A stretch of DNA of 64,000 bases from Rhodobacterales bacterium HKCCE4037 (GCA_015689645.1 WVSM01000003.1:310001-374000), one strand, 5' to 3'; positions 16,559-25,910 are shown, numbered from the stretch's first letter. Notes: a model not told the origin generated them from the sequence alone. A program made the numbers and translations.

Positions 16559-19074
16559 GCGTCGCCTTCCGCATTGCCCGACGCGAGCTGCGGGGCGGCC
16601 TGAACGGGTTCCGCGTATTTCTCGCCTGCCTCGCCCTCGGCGTTGGCGCGATTGCCGCCGTCGGATCTGTCCGCACGTCCATCGAAGAGGGGATGGAGCG
16701 CGAAGGCGCGGTGATCCTCGGCGGTGATGCGGAGATGTCGTTCACCTACCGCTTCGCTTCGCCCGAAGAACGCGCGTTCATGGAGGATCTGGCCGAAGTC
16801 GTGTCCGAAACGGTCGATTTCCGTTCGATGGTCGTGGTCAACCGCGACCCGGTGGAACGCGGGCTGACGCAGGTGCGGGGCGTGGATGGCAACTGGCCGC
16901 TTTACGGGGAGGTCGGGCTGGACCCGCCGATGCCGATGTCCGAAGCGCTGGAACTGCGCGACCGTCCCGGTGCGGTGATGGCGCCGCTCCTGATGGATCG
17001 GCTGGCGCTGCAGGTTGGCGACACCTTCACCCTCGGCACGCAGGAATTCGAGTTGCGCGCGGCGCTGGTCGACGAACCGGATGGCGCAGCTTCGGGCTTC
17101 GGGCTCGGGCCACGGACCATCGTGGCGTTGGAGAGGCTGGAGGGATCCGGCCTGATCCAGCCGGGCACGCTTTACGAAAGCCAGTATCGCCTTGCCCTGC
17201 CCGAAGGCACAGACCTTGCGGAGGCTGAAGCGCAAGCCGCCGCTTTCGAGATGAGCGGTGCGCGCTGGCGCGATGCCCGCAACGGCGCGCCGGGCATCGC
17301 CGAATTTGTCCGCCGGATCGGATCGTTCCTCGTGCTCGTCGGCTTGGCAGGCTTGGCGGTCGGCGGGGTCGGGATCGCGTCGGCGGTGCGCGCCTACCTT
17401 GACCGGAAAACCGCGACTATCGCGACGCTGAAGACGCTTGGCGCGGAAAGCCGCACGATCTTCGCGGCCTATTTCCTGCAGGTGGGCTTGCTCACGCTTC
17501 TGGGTCTCGCCATCGGCCTGATCCTTGGCGCGGTCGCCCCCATCGCATTCGGCCCGTTGATCGAAGCACGCCTGCCAGTACCGGTAGTGATCAGCGTCTA
17601 CCCTGCCCCGCTGGCGGAGGCGGCTCTCTACGGCGTGCTGACAGCATTGGTCTTCACGCTCTGGCCGCTGGCACGGACCGAGCGCGTCCGCGCGGCGGCC
17701 CTGTTTCGCGATGCCATATCGCCAGGAAACTCCTGGCCACGCTGGCCATATCTGGTGGTCATCCTCGTGGTTGCCGGCGCGCTGATCTGGGCAGCCGTCG
17801 CTTTCTCCGACTCCCGGCGACTGGCCCTCGGAACCGCAGGCGGGATATTCGGGGCGCTGGTGATCCTGTCGCTTGCGGCGCTGGCGATCCGGGTGATCGC
17901 GCGAACATTTGCGCAAAGCCGGATCCTGCGTGGGCGCACGACGCTGCGCACGGCCTTCGGAGCCATCGGCGGGCCTGGCTCGGAAGCGACCTCGGTGGTT
18001 CTGTCCCTCGGCCTCGGCCTCAGCGTTCTGGCGGCCATCGGGCAGATCGACACGAACCTGCGCAGCGCGATCCAGCAGGATCTCCCGCAGGATGCGCCGT
18101 CTTACTTCTTCCTCGACATCCAGCCGGATCAGGTGGCGCCGTTTCTCGCCCGCGTGGAAAACGATCCGGCCGTCAGCCGGGTCGAAACGGCGCCGATGCT
18201 GCGCGGGGTCATCACGCAGATCAACGACCAGCGCGCGCAGGACGCGGTCGGCGATCACTGGGTGATCCGGGGCGACCGGGGCGTTACCTACATGGCCGGG
18301 CCGCCGCCCGACGGCGAGATCGTCGCGGGCGACTGGTGGGACGAGGATTATGACGGCTCGCCGCTGGCCGCCTTCGCGGCGGAAGAAGCGTTGGAGATGG
18401 GATTGCAGATCGGCGACACCCTCACCGTGAACATCCTTGGCCGCGACATCACCGCCACCATCGCCGCATTTCGCGAAGTCTCGTTCGAGAACGCTGGTAT
18501 GGGCTTCATCCTGACCCTCAACGAGGCTGCGCTGGCACGTGCGCCGCACACCTACATCGCCACCGTCTATGCCGAGGAAGCGGCGGAGGCGCAGATCCTG
18601 CGCGACGTGGCCTCCGACGCGCCGAACATCACCGCAATCCGGGTGCGCGATGCGCTCGACCAGGTGGCGGAAGTTCTGCGCTCGGTCGCGTCCGCCACGT
18701 CCTACGCGGCCCTAGCCACGCTATTGACCGGCTTCGTCGTGCTGATCGGCGCGGCGGCGGTGGGAGAAAGGGGCCGCGTCTACGAAGCGGCGGTGCTGAA
18801 GACACTGGGCGCGACGCGGGGAATGATCCTGCGGTCTTTCGCGTTGCGCGCCGCACTGACCGGGGCTGCGGCGGGACTCGTGGCAATCTTCGCGGGGGCG
18901 CTTGGCGGGTGGGCCGTGATGACCTTCGTGATGGAAACGGACTACGTGTTCGAGCCTTACTCCGCAGGCGCGATCGTGCTTGGCGGGGCCCTGGCGACCC
19001 TGCTCTCGGGCCTCGTCTTCGCGCTGCGCCCGCTGGGGGTACGCCCGGCCCGCGTTCTGCGCGCGCAGGATTGA
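16555..19074 (+). CDS. FtsX-like ABC permease (YbbP family)
   Basis: 839 residues from the ATG at 16555, which overlaps the upstream stop (ATGA); an ATG at 16549 adds two residues. It has the YbbP plan: an N-terminal membrane helix (about residues 15-40), a large periplasmic domain, then three-helix FtsX bundles near residues 255-390, further helices around 400-500, a second periplasmic domain, and a final FtsX bundle at about 700-830. Such permeases couple ATP hydrolysis in the cytoplasm to mechanical work in the periplasm. Together with the ATPase at 15169 and divergent tesA it matches the YbbAP-TesA locus, whose role in lipid or hydrophobic compound handling is still poorly defined. Confidence 0.92.
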   Translation: MSVAFRIARRELRGGLNGFRVFLACLALGVGAIAAVGSVRTSIEEGMEREGAVILGGDAEMSFTYRFASPEERAFMEDLAEVVSETVDFRSMVVVNRDPVERGLTQVRGVDGNWPLYGEVGLDPPMPMSEALELRDRPGAVMAPLLMDRLALQVGDTFTLGTQEFELRAALVDEPDGAASGFGLGPRTIVALERLEGSGLIQPGTLYESQYRLALPEGTDLAEAEAQAAAFEMSGARWRDARNGAPGIAEFVRRIGSFLVLVGLAGLAVGGVGIASAVRAYLDRKTATIATLKTLGAESRTIFAAYFLQVGLLTLLGLAIGLILGAVAPIAFGPLIEARLPVPVVISVYPAPLAEAALYGVLTALVFTLWPLARTERVRAAALFRDAISPGNSWPRWPYLVVILVVAGALIWAAVAFSDSRRLALGTAGGIFGALVILSLAALAIRVIARTFAQSRILRGRTTLRTAFGAIGGPGSEATSVVLSLGLGLSVLAAIGQIDTNLRSAIQQDLPQDAPSYFFLDIQPDQVAPFLARVENDPAVSRVETAPMLRGVITQINDQRAQDAVGDHWVIRGDRGVTYMAGPPPDGEIVAGDWWDEDYDGSPLAAFAAEEALEMGLQIGDTLTVNILGRDITATIAAFREVSFENAGMGFILTLNEAALARAPHTYIATVYAEEAAEAQILRDVASDAPNITAIRVRDALDQVAEVLRSVASATSYAALATLLTGFVVLIGAAAVGERGRVYEAAVLKTLGATRGMILRSFALRAALTGAAAGLVAIFAGALGGWAVMTFVMETDYVFEPYSAGAIVLGGALATLLSGLVFALRPLGVRPARVLRAQD

Positions 19075-19121
19075 CGGCTTTCCCCTTGCAAAGGCCCCTG
19101 CGATTGCGCACCTGTTGATCC

Positions 19122-19934
19122 ATGTTGCGGTCGGTCAAGTCGCTGTTGGGGCGCAAGAAAAGTCAGTCACAGCCGGTGCAGGGCAAGCGCCCCACCGAAG
19201 CCGTCGATCTGCCCTGCCCCGAACAACAGACCTACGTGATCGGTGACATTCACGGTCGTGCCGACCTGCTGGAACTGATCCTCGAGTTGATCGACGCCCA
19301 TATCGGCGGCACGTCTGCGAGTGATCCGCGCCTGGTATTCGTGGGCAATTACATCGACTTGGGCCCGGATTCCGCGGTTGTCCTTCAACGGATGCAGGAA
19401 TTGCAGGAGACATTTCCCGACAACGTGACCTGCCTGATGGGCAACCACGAGCGGATGCTTCTGGATTTCCTCGACGATCCGGCGTCACGCGGGCCACGCT
19501 GGCTGCGCACTGGCGCGGCAGAGACATTGCGCAGTTTCGGTGTCGCCACGGCTGACCTTGAGAACAGTCCGGAATTCGACGCCTTTCCCGCCGCGGCCCA
19601 TGCCCTGCGCCGGCGGATGCCGAATGGCCTGCGCGAATGGCTGGAGGAGCGACCGTTATCGTTCAACTCCGGTAATCTATGGGTCGTCAATGCCGGCGCC
19701 GATCCCGGGCACGCGATGGAGGATCAGACCGCCCGCGTCTTGCTGTGGGGCCATCCCGAATTCGACAGCGCCCCGCGGAGCGACGATGTCTGGATCGCCC
19801 ATGGCCACACGGAAGTGGCGCATCCCACAGCCGAAGAAGGGCGCATTTCAACTGATACCGGCGCATGGCGGACCGGGCGTCTGACCGCCTGCGCGATCCG
19901 GACGGACGGGCGGCACGACTTCCTGCAGACCTGA
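19122..19934 (+). CDS. PPP-type metallophosphatase-like protein with altered metal site
   Basis: 270 residues. The PPP family motifs are recognisable: GDIHGR (Asp42, His44), GNYIDLGP in place of GDxVDRGP, GNHE (Asn108, His109), VNAGADP in place of the HAG motif, and HGHT (His229). Compared with lambda phosphatase ligands (D20, H22, D49, N75, H139, H186), the bridging Asp is Asn76 and the second-metal His is Asn190; the phosphate-binding Arg is Leu80. Family members dephosphorylate Ser/Thr proteins or diadenosine polyphosphates. Here activity may be weak, altered or lost, leaving a binding role. Stand-alone gene, 48 nt after the permease, convergent with the mnh operon. Confidence 0.85.
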   Translation: MLRSVKSLLGRKKSQSQPVQGKRPTEAVDLPCPEQQTYVIGDIHGRADLLELILELIDAHIGGTSASDPRLVFVGNYIDLGPDSAVVLQRMQELQETFPDNVTCLMGNHERMLLDFLDDPASRGPRWLRTGAAETLRSFGVATADLENSPEFDAFPAAAHALRRRMPNGLREWLEERPLSFNSGNLWVVNAGADPGHAMEDQTARVLLWGHPEFDSAPRSDDVWIAHGHTEVAHPTAEEGRISTDTGAWRTGRLTACAIRTDGRHDFLQT

Positions 19935-19995
19935 TGGCTTAGAATTTCTCTGTCAGAAAAACTGAGTCATTAACCTTTTTCACGTCAAAACGACC

Positions 19996-20328
19996 TCAGC
20001 GCGACAGCTTCTCCTCCGCGCCCTCTTCGAGCTTCGTGTTCCACAGCGGCACCCGGCTGCGGAAGGCGGCGCGACCGATCATGTGGGCGGCGACCGGGGC
20101 GGTCATCAGCAGGAACAGGATCGTGGCCAATGCCCGGGTCATGGTGCCGATGTCGCTGAAGAAGATCGCCACGGCGATCAGGATCAGGCCCGAGCCGAGC
20201 GTGCCCGCCTTCGTCGAGGCATGCATCCGGATCAGCACGTCCGGCAACCGCAGGACGCCGAGACCGGCGATGAAGCAGAAGAACCCGCCGAGGAGCACGA
20301 GCGCGGCCATGATGTATTCGACGATCAT
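19996..20328 (-). CDS. mnhG: Na+/H+ antiporter subunit G
   Basis: 110 residues with three membrane helices (MIVEYIMAALVLLGGFFCFIAG..., LGSGLILIAVAIFF, ALATILFLLMTAPVAAHMI), matching MnhG/MrpG. It contains the conserved RLPDVLIRMHASTKAGTLG stretch. Last gene of the seven-gene operon; ATG at 20328 overlaps the mnhF stop by 4 nt. Confidence 0.95.
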   Translation of the reverse strand: MIVEYIMAALVLLGGFFCFIAGLGVLRLPDVLIRMHASTKAGTLGSGLILIAVAIFFSDIGTMTRALATILFLLMTAPVAAHMIGRAAFRSRVPLWNTKLEEGAEEKLSR

Positions 20329-20654
20329 GTCTTCGGCTCCTTCTTGGCGCCCGGTGCGGTGACGGGGGTGGAACCGTCGTAACGGTGCTGGCGGCGTTCG
20401 ACGTAGCGGGCCAGCGCGACCGTCGCGAGGAACCCGATCACCGCGACGACGATGGCCACGTCGACGAAGGCGGTCTGGCCCGACAGGATCGCGTAAAGTC
20501 CGCAAAAGCTGACGATAAGGACCGTCATCATGTCGAGGGCCACGACCCTGTCGGGCAGGCTGGGGCCTTTGACCAGACGCACGAAGCCGCCGACCACGCC
20601 GAGCATGACGAGGACAAAGGCGATATCCAGGGCAGTGGAGAGAACGGGACTCAT
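20325..20654 (-). CDS. mnhF: Na+/H+ antiporter subunit F
   Basis: 109 residues, three membrane helices, with RLVKGPSLPDRVVALDMM, the diagnostic MnhF/MrpF segment. The basic C-terminal tail (ERRQHRYDG...KKEPKT) is cytoplasmic. The frame is open far upstream, but the ATG at 20654 overlaps the mnhE stop (ATGA) and gives the family length. Part of the heteromeric Mrp antiporter complex in the inner membrane. Confidence 0.95.
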   Translation of the reverse strand: MSPVLSTALDIAFVLVMLGVVGGFVRLVKGPSLPDRVVALDMMTVLIVSFCGLYAILSGQTAFVDVAIVVAVIGFLATVALARYVERRQHRYDGSTPVTAPGAKKEPKT

Positions 20655-21127
20655 TCCATGGCCTCCTTCACGCGGCGCTCGACGCCCTCCTTGATGTGCC
20701 GCCTGATCTCGTCGGGATCGTCGGCGAACATCGCGTGGATGTAGAGCGTGTTGCAATCTTCCGTCACGTCGAGGCAGAGCGTCCCGGGCGTCAGCGAGAT
20801 GTAATTTGTGAGAAACAGCACCTCCATCTCGCCTTTCACATCGAGCGGAACGGATACGATGCCGGGGCGTGCGAGGTGCTGCGGGGTGAGCACGTCGATG
20901 ACGACCTGCACGGAGGAGACGATCAATTCCCACAGGAAAGTCACGACCAGACGGACCCAGCGGAAGGTGCGTTTGAAATAGCGGTCCGATCCGGGGAACA
21001 GCGGACGCGTCAGGTAGAGCGCGGCGGACCCGAGGGCGAACCCGACGATCAGGCTCGGCAGGGTGATTTCGCCGGTCAGGGCAGCCCAGGCGATGGCAAG
21101 GGCGATGTTCATGCCGAAGATGTTCAT
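20651..21127 (-). CDS. mnhE: Na+/H+ antiporter subunit E
   Basis: 158 residues. Two to three N-terminal membrane helices, then the conserved cytoplasmic part with TNYISLTPGTLCLDV and YIHAMFADDPDEIRRHIKEG, hallmarks of MnhE/MrpE. The start at 21127 is chosen from the family N-terminus (MNIFGMNIALAIAW). It is separated from mnhD by 70 nt, the only sizeable gap in the operon, and that gap holds a repeated sequence element. Confidence 0.94.
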   Translation of the reverse strand: MNIFGMNIALAIAWAALTGEITLPSLIVGFALGSAALYLTRPLFPGSDRYFKRTFRWVRLVVTFLWELIVSSVQVVIDVLTPQHLARPGIVSVPLDVKGEMEVLFLTNYISLTPGTLCLDVTEDCNTLYIHAMFADDPDEIRRHIKEGVERRVKEAME

Positions 21128-21161
21128 CGGTGTGCCTCCGCACGGGGGGAGAGGATGGCAT

Positions 21162-21185
21162 GCATTTTCATGGAACAAAGATGGG
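21162..21185 (+). repeat. intergenic repeat copy 1 (GGAACAAAGATGGG core)
   Basis: The 14-mer GGAACAAAGATGGG (21172-21185), preceded by GCATTTTCAT, recurs at 45415-45438 as GCATATTTCC plus the identical 14-mer. Here it lies inside the mnh operon between mnhD and mnhE. It appears to be a short dispersed element; function unknown. Confidence 0.5.
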
Positions 21186-21197
21186 GCATGTTGCGCA

Positions 21198-22709
21198 TCA
21201 TTGGCCAGCCTCCGGTGCCGCGGCGAGGACAGTCTGCACGTAGGTCTGCGGATCGAGCAACTGCTCCGCGGCGCGGGTTGCGAATTGCACGAAAGGCTCG
21301 GGGAAGAGGCCGATGATGCATGTGAGCACCGCGAGCGCCGCAATCGGGGTCAGTAGGGCTGCACGGTCCCGGGCCGACAGGCGGGACAGGCGCGGTTCGA
21401 GCCCGGCGGGATGCGGCTTCCAGAACGCGTAGCCCCAGATTTTCGTCATCGAGAAGATCGTCAGAAGGCCCACGGCCAGAGCCACGCCAGCGATGATGTA
21501 GCCGCCCTCCTCCAGTGCCGCCTTGATGAGCAGGAACTTGGCCCAGAACCCCGACAGCGGCGGGAAGCCTGCAAGCGAGAAGGCGGGGATCAGGAACAGG
21601 AGTGCCAGAAGCGGCGCGGTCTTGTAGAGGCCGCCGATCTGGCCCAACTCGGTCGAGCCCGCGATGCGGCGGGCGACACCGGCCACGAGGAACAGGTTCG
21701 CTTTCACGATGATGTGGTGGACGAGGTAGAAGACCGCGCCGACCAGCGCCAATGGCGTGAAGAGCGCGAGACCGAGGACCATGTAGCCGATCTGGCTGAC
21801 GATGTGGAACGACAGGATGCGACGGAAATCGTTCATCGCCGCAGCGCCCAGAACGCCCGTGACCATGGTAAGGCCTGCAACCCACAAAAGGATCGTATGG
21901 GTGTAGGCGATATCCGTCGTGAAGATCAGCGTGAACGTGCGGATCAGGGAATAGACGCCGACCTTGGTCAAGAGGCCCGCGAAGATGGCGGAAACGGAAA
22001 TCGCGGGCGTGTGGTAGCTGGCGGGCAACCAGAAGAAGAGCGGGAAGACCGCCGCCTTTACCCCGAAGGCGATCATGAACATCACAGCGACGACGACGAG
22101 CAGGCCGGGATTGTCGACCTCCTGCACCGCGCCATGGAGGTCGGCCATGTTGAGCGTGCCGGTCATCCCGTAGAGCAGGCCGACGCCGGACAGGAACAGG
22201 ATCGTGGAGATCAGGTTCAGCGTCACGTAGCGGATGCCGCCGTCAAGCTGCGCCCGCGTACCGCCGAGGATCAGCAACCCGAAGGACGAGATCAGCATGA
22301 CCTCGAACCAGACGTAGAGGTTGAAGAGGTCGCCGGTCAGGAACGCGCCGCAGACACCGGCCAGAAGCACCTGGTAGAGCGCGTGATAGCCGAGTTGCTC
22401 CTTTCGCTGCTCGACGTCGGCCAGGGCGTAGATGGCGATCGCAAGCCCGGTGATGCCCGTGATGACCACCATGACGGCCGACAGCAGGTCGGCCGCCAGC
22501 GTGATCCCGAAAGGCGCGGGCCACTGGCCCATCTGCGCGGCGATGACGCCTTCATCCAGCACCGTCAGCATCAAGATGATCGAGGACACCAGCAGCCCGG
22601 CGGACCCGAGCACCGAGAGCCAGCGCCCCTCCGGCCCGTGGCGGAACAGGAAGGCGAGCACGGCGGTCGCGAAGGGGATGATGATGGGGGTGGCGAGAAT
22701 CCAGCTCAT
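21198..22709 (-). CDS. mnhD: Na+/H+ antiporter subunit D (NuoM/N-like)
   Basis: 503 residues with about 14 membrane helices, homologous to proton-pumping complex I subunits. Landmarks include the GDLFNLYVWFEVMLISSFGLL segment carrying the conserved Glu of the TM5 region, and the conserved Lys-containing KAAVFPLFFWLPASYH helix. The long open frame extends upstream across mnhC, but the ATG at 22709 (MSWILATPIIIPF) overlaps the mnhC stop by 4 nt and gives the family length. One of the two large antiporter-like subunits of the Mrp complex. Confidence 0.96.
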   Translation of the reverse strand: MSWILATPIIIPFATAVLAFLFRHGPEGRWLSVLGSAGLLVSSIILMLTVLDEGVIAAQMGQWPAPFGITLAADLLSAVMVVITGITGLAIAIYALADVEQRKEQLGYHALYQVLLAGVCGAFLTGDLFNLYVWFEVMLISSFGLLILGGTRAQLDGGIRYVTLNLISTILFLSGVGLLYGMTGTLNMADLHGAVQEVDNPGLLVVVAVMFMIAFGVKAAVFPLFFWLPASYHTPAISVSAIFAGLLTKVGVYSLIRTFTLIFTTDIAYTHTILLWVAGLTMVTGVLGAAAMNDFRRILSFHIVSQIGYMVLGLALFTPLALVGAVFYLVHHIIVKANLFLVAGVARRIAGSTELGQIGGLYKTAPLLALLFLIPAFSLAGFPPLSGFWAKFLLIKAALEEGGYIIAGVALAVGLLTIFSMTKIWGYAFWKPHPAGLEPRLSRLSARDRAALLTPIAALAVLTCIIGLFPEPFVQFATRAAEQLLDPQTYVQTVLAAAPEAGQ

Positions 22710-23122
22710 GCGTCGGCATCCCGCGCGATGTATTGCTTCTCGGCCACTTGACCGGCGGTCGAGGGCTTCTGCGCCTGCGGCTCGGCCACCCGCATCTCGT
22801 CGGAGTTGAGTGTGCCGAGGTTCTGGTAGGCGCGGTAGACCAGCGTCAGCGCAAAGGCGAACAGGCCGAAGCCGATGACGATGGCGGTCAGCACGAGGGC
22901 CTGCGGCAGGGCGTTCGCGGCGTCGAGCGCGGGCGTCGTCTCGCCCTCCGCAATCAATGGCGGGCTTTCGGGCGTCAGCCGGCCCGACGCGAAGATAATC
23001 AGGTTCGCGGCGTTCGAGATCAGGACGAGCCCGAAAATGAAGCGCAGCACGTTGCGCGCCAGCATCAGGTGAACAGACGCGGCGACGAGGACACCGACCA
23101 TGATGGCGACGAGAAGCTCCAT
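22706..23122 (-). CDS. mnhC: Na+/H+ antiporter subunit C (NuoK-like)
   Basis: 138 residues. Three membrane helices in NuoK style (MELLVAIMVGVLVAASVHLML, RFIFGLVLISNAANLIIF, ALVLTAIVIGFGLFAFALTLVYRAY). The hydrophilic C-terminal tail (about residues 108-138) is longer than in many MnhC proteins. Start and stop overlap the neighbours by 1 and 4 nt. Confidence 0.95.
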   Translation of the reverse strand: MELLVAIMVGVLVAASVHLMLARNVLRFIFGLVLISNAANLIIFASGRLTPESPPLIAEGETTPALDAANALPQALVLTAIVIGFGLFAFALTLVYRAYQNLGTLNSDEMRVAEPQAQKPSTAGQVAEKQYIARDADA

Positions 23123-23544
23123 CAGACTTCGTCCTCCAGCGCCAGGACAAGCGTCAGGATCGCGCCGAAGACGACGAGGTAGACGCCGATGTCGAAGACG
23201 AGAACCGAGGAGACTGGAATGTAATCACCCGAGGCGCGGTCGCCGATGAAGATCCATTGGCCGGTGAAGAAGGACTCTCCCATCACCACGGGGAAGACCC
23301 CGGCGGCCAGGGAGATGCCAAGGCCGATCATCGCGATGTTCTGAGGCTCGAAGTGCAGCGCCTTCCGGCAGGCTTTCGGACCCATGGCGATGGCGTAAAG
23401 GATGAACCCGGTCGACCCGATGAGTCCACCGATGAAGCCGCCGCCGGGCAGGTTGTGGCCGCGCAGGAGCATGTAGACGGAGAACACCAGCAGGAGAGAG
23501 ACGAGCAGGCGGGTCGCCGCGTTGAGGATGATGGAATTCATCAT
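23122..23544 (-). CDS. mnhB: Na+/H+ antiporter subunit B
   Basis: 140 residues, four membrane helices, with the MnhB motif LRGHNLPGGGFIGGLIGSTG near residues 27-46. In some bacteria this domain is fused to MnhA; here it is a separate gene whose start overlaps the mnhA stop by 4 nt. Confidence 0.95.
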   Translation of the reverse strand: MMNSIILNAATRLLVSLLLVFSVYMLLRGHNLPGGGFIGGLIGSTGFILYAIAMGPKACRKALHFEPQNIAMIGLGISLAAGVFPVVMGESFFTGQWIFIGDRASGDYIPVSSVLVFDIGVYLVVFGAILTLVLALEDEV

Positions 23545-25910
23545 GCCCGGCCCTCCCCGTCTGCAGACCGGGCGGCGGGGTCAGGCAGAACGGCGTCATC
23601 GACCGTATCACGTAAGGCCTCACCATCTTCGCGGATGGTGCCGTAGCGGGTGCCGCGAAGCAGGGCATAGGCCGAGAGGGCGGCGATGACGACCACGGCG
23701 ATCTCGCCGAAGGTATCAAGCGCCCTGAAATCGACGAGGATCACGTTCACGATGTTGGAGCCATAGGCCTCGTAATAGGCGGTTTCATTGAAATATTCCG
23801 TCAGCCGCAGGTCGAGGTTGCCTTGCAGGACGGCGACCATGACGAGGGTGGTGACCGTACCGACGGCCACGGCGAGCAGCGCATGATGCGGGCGATGCGG
23901 TTCGGCCGTTCGGACATGGAGATGCGGCAGCTTCAGCATCGCCACCGCGACCAGAACGACGACCAGCGTTTCGACCAGCAGCTGTGTGATTGCCACGTCA
24001 GGGGCGGAGAACATGATGAAGATGAGCGCCACGCCGATCCCCACGACCCCCAAGGCCGCGATGGCCGTCATGCGCGAGCGGGTCAGCGCGGCGAGGATCG
24101 CGCCGGCGGTGATGAACAGCAGGACTGCCCAATGCTTGAACAGCAGGCCCTCAAGCTCGTTCGCCACGTCCAGGCGGAAGTTCAGCACATCCTGCCACCA
24201 GAGCGTCACGGCCATGGCCACGGCGAAGGTGGCGAAGGTGATGAAGATGTAGCGCGTCAGGATGCCCGACTGCAGGTGACGCGTCTGCCATTCCGCAATG
24301 GCCCTGAGGCCGTCGAGGGTGCGGTCCCAGCCCGGGTCGAACTTGATCGGGTTGGCGGCGATGATGCGGGCAAGGCCGTCGCGCAAGCGTTGGTGCGCCA
24401 GGTACAGTACCAGACCCACGGCGAAGGTGATCATCGACAGGATGAAGGCCGCGTTGATCCCGTGGAAAAGGTAGAGGTCGACGTCCACGTCCGAGCCGTA
24501 GACGGCATCGGTGGCCGGTCCGACCATCCAGACCTCGGGGATGTCCGGGTAGATGCCAAAAAACAGCGACAGCGCGCCGAGCAGGAACGGGCCCATCCAC
24601 ATGGTCCACGGGCCTTCGTGCGTGTCCTTGAACCGCTCGGGCAGTTTGCCGAGGAAGGGCCGGGCCACGGCGATCCCGGCGGCGACGAACATCAGGACGG
24701 AGGCCGCGAAGATCGTACCGGTGATCCAGATACGGGCGGTCTCGGCCTCAAGCCCTGCGTCGTAGAGGAACTCCTTGCCGATGAAGCCGAAGAACGGCGG
24801 GATACCGGCCATGGAGATGGCCGCGAGCGCACCCGCGAAGAAGGTCACGGGCATCTTGAGGGCGAGGCCGCGCAGGTCCCCGACCTCCCGCGTTCCGGCC
24901 TCGTGATCGACGATGCCGATCATCAGGAAGAGCGCCGCCTTGTAGAACGAGTGCACGACGAGGAAGACCATGGCGGCCTTGATCGCAGCCGAAGTGCCCA
25001 CGCCGATGAACAGCGTCAGCGCGCCAAGTGCCATGAGGGTCGTGTAGGCGAGCACCTGCTTGATGTCGGTCTGCCGGATCGACAGGACCGAGGCAAAGAC
25101 GGTGGTAAATCCGCCCGCGATGATGAGGGCCCAGAACCAGGGCTCGGTCCCGCCGAGGGTCGGGGTCATCCGCGCCATCAGGTAGACGCCGCCTTTCACC
25201 ATCGTGGCTGAGTGCAGGTAGGCGGAGACAGGCGTCGGCGCGGCCATGGCATTGGGCAGCCAGAAGTGGAACGGGAATTGCGCCGACTTGGTGAAAGCGC
25301 CCGCAAGGAACAGGACCAGGATCGCGTCGTAATGGGCATGGCCGCGGATCGCGTCGCCCATGGTGAGGATCTCGGACAGTGAAAAGGTGCCGGCGGCCTG
25401 GCCCAGCAGGATCATGCCCGCAAGAAGCGCCAGCCCCCCGGTGCCGGTCACGAGCAGCGCCTGAAGCGCCGAACGGCGGGACTTGGCGCTGTCGGAGGTG
25501 AACCCGATCAGCAGGTAGGAGGAAATCGTCGTCACTTCCCAGAACACGAACAGCGCGATCAGGTTGTCGGACAGGACAAGGCCGAGCATGCCGACCATGA
25601 AGGCCATCAGGTAGAGCACGAAGCGCGGATATTCTGGATGCGCGCCGAGGTAAGAGGTCGAGTAGAGCGTAACCAGCGTGCCGATCCCGGTGATCAGGAG
25701 CGCGAAGGTCAGGCTGAGACCGTCGACCATCATCTCGAGCCGGATGTCCAGCGATGGCACCCAGTCGAAACCGATCAAAAGCACCTCGCCTGCCGCAACC
25801 GGACCGAGAAACTGCGCAAACCAAGCGAACAGCGCGGCGGGGATCAGGATCGAAACCCATCCCGCCGGCCCACCCGCAAGCCGTGGCACCTCCGCACCGG
25901 TATCTGCCAC
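23541..25910 (-). CDS. mnhA: Na+/H+ antiporter subunit A (NuoL-like)
   Basis: 789 residues, first gene of mnhABCDEFG. The N-terminal two thirds are NuoL-like with many helices, including LVLSDNLIALFVFWEVTTISSYLL and the KSAQFPFHFWLPNAMAAPTPVSAYLHSATMVKGG antiporter motif (key residues Lys and His). The C-terminal part (about residue 590 on) carries the extra helices and MrpA-specific IMFSAPDVAITQLLVETL segment. The complex exchanges cytoplasmic Na+ (or K+) for H+ and supports pH and salt homeostasis. MrpA and MrpB domains are unfused. A 406-nt spacer separates it from the divergent OxyR-like gene. Confidence 0.96.
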   Translation of the reverse strand: MADTGAEVPRLAGGPAGWVSILIPAALFAWFAQFLGPVAAGEVLLIGFDWVPSLDIRLEMMVDGLSLTFALLITGIGTLVTLYSTSYLGAHPEYPRFVLYLMAFMVGMLGLVLSDNLIALFVFWEVTTISSYLLIGFTSDSAKSRRSALQALLVTGTGGLALLAGMILLGQAAGTFSLSEILTMGDAIRGHAHYDAILVLFLAGAFTKSAQFPFHFWLPNAMAAPTPVSAYLHSATMVKGGVYLMARMTPTLGGTEPWFWALIIAGGFTTVFASVLSIRQTDIKQVLAYTTLMALGALTLFIGVGTSAAIKAAMVFLVVHSFYKAALFLMIGIVDHEAGTREVGDLRGLALKMPVTFFAGALAAISMAGIPPFFGFIGKEFLYDAGLEAETARIWITGTIFAASVLMFVAAGIAVARPFLGKLPERFKDTHEGPWTMWMGPFLLGALSLFFGIYPDIPEVWMVGPATDAVYGSDVDVDLYLFHGINAAFILSMITFAVGLVLYLAHQRLRDGLARIIAANPIKFDPGWDRTLDGLRAIAEWQTRHLQSGILTRYIFITFATFAVAMAVTLWWQDVLNFRLDVANELEGLLFKHWAVLLFITAGAILAALTRSRMTAIAALGVVGIGVALIFIMFSAPDVAITQLLVETLVVVLVAVAMLKLPHLHVRTAEPHRPHHALLAVAVGTVTTLVMVAVLQGNLDLRLTEYFNETAYYEAYGSNIVNVILVDFRALDTFGEIAVVVIAALSAYALLRGTRYGTIREDGEALRDTVDDAVLPDPAARSADGEGRA

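Noticed and set aside
16237-18549. 770-codon minus-strand open frame opposite the YbbP-like permease
   Set aside because: Antisense to a membrane protein gene; translation is rich in Arg, His, Asp and Gln with no fold signal.
19935-19995. TTTCT-CTGTC-AGAAA hairpin as terminator between the phosphatase and mnhG
   Set aside because: Only a 5-bp AT-rich stem without a T-run; too weak to list.
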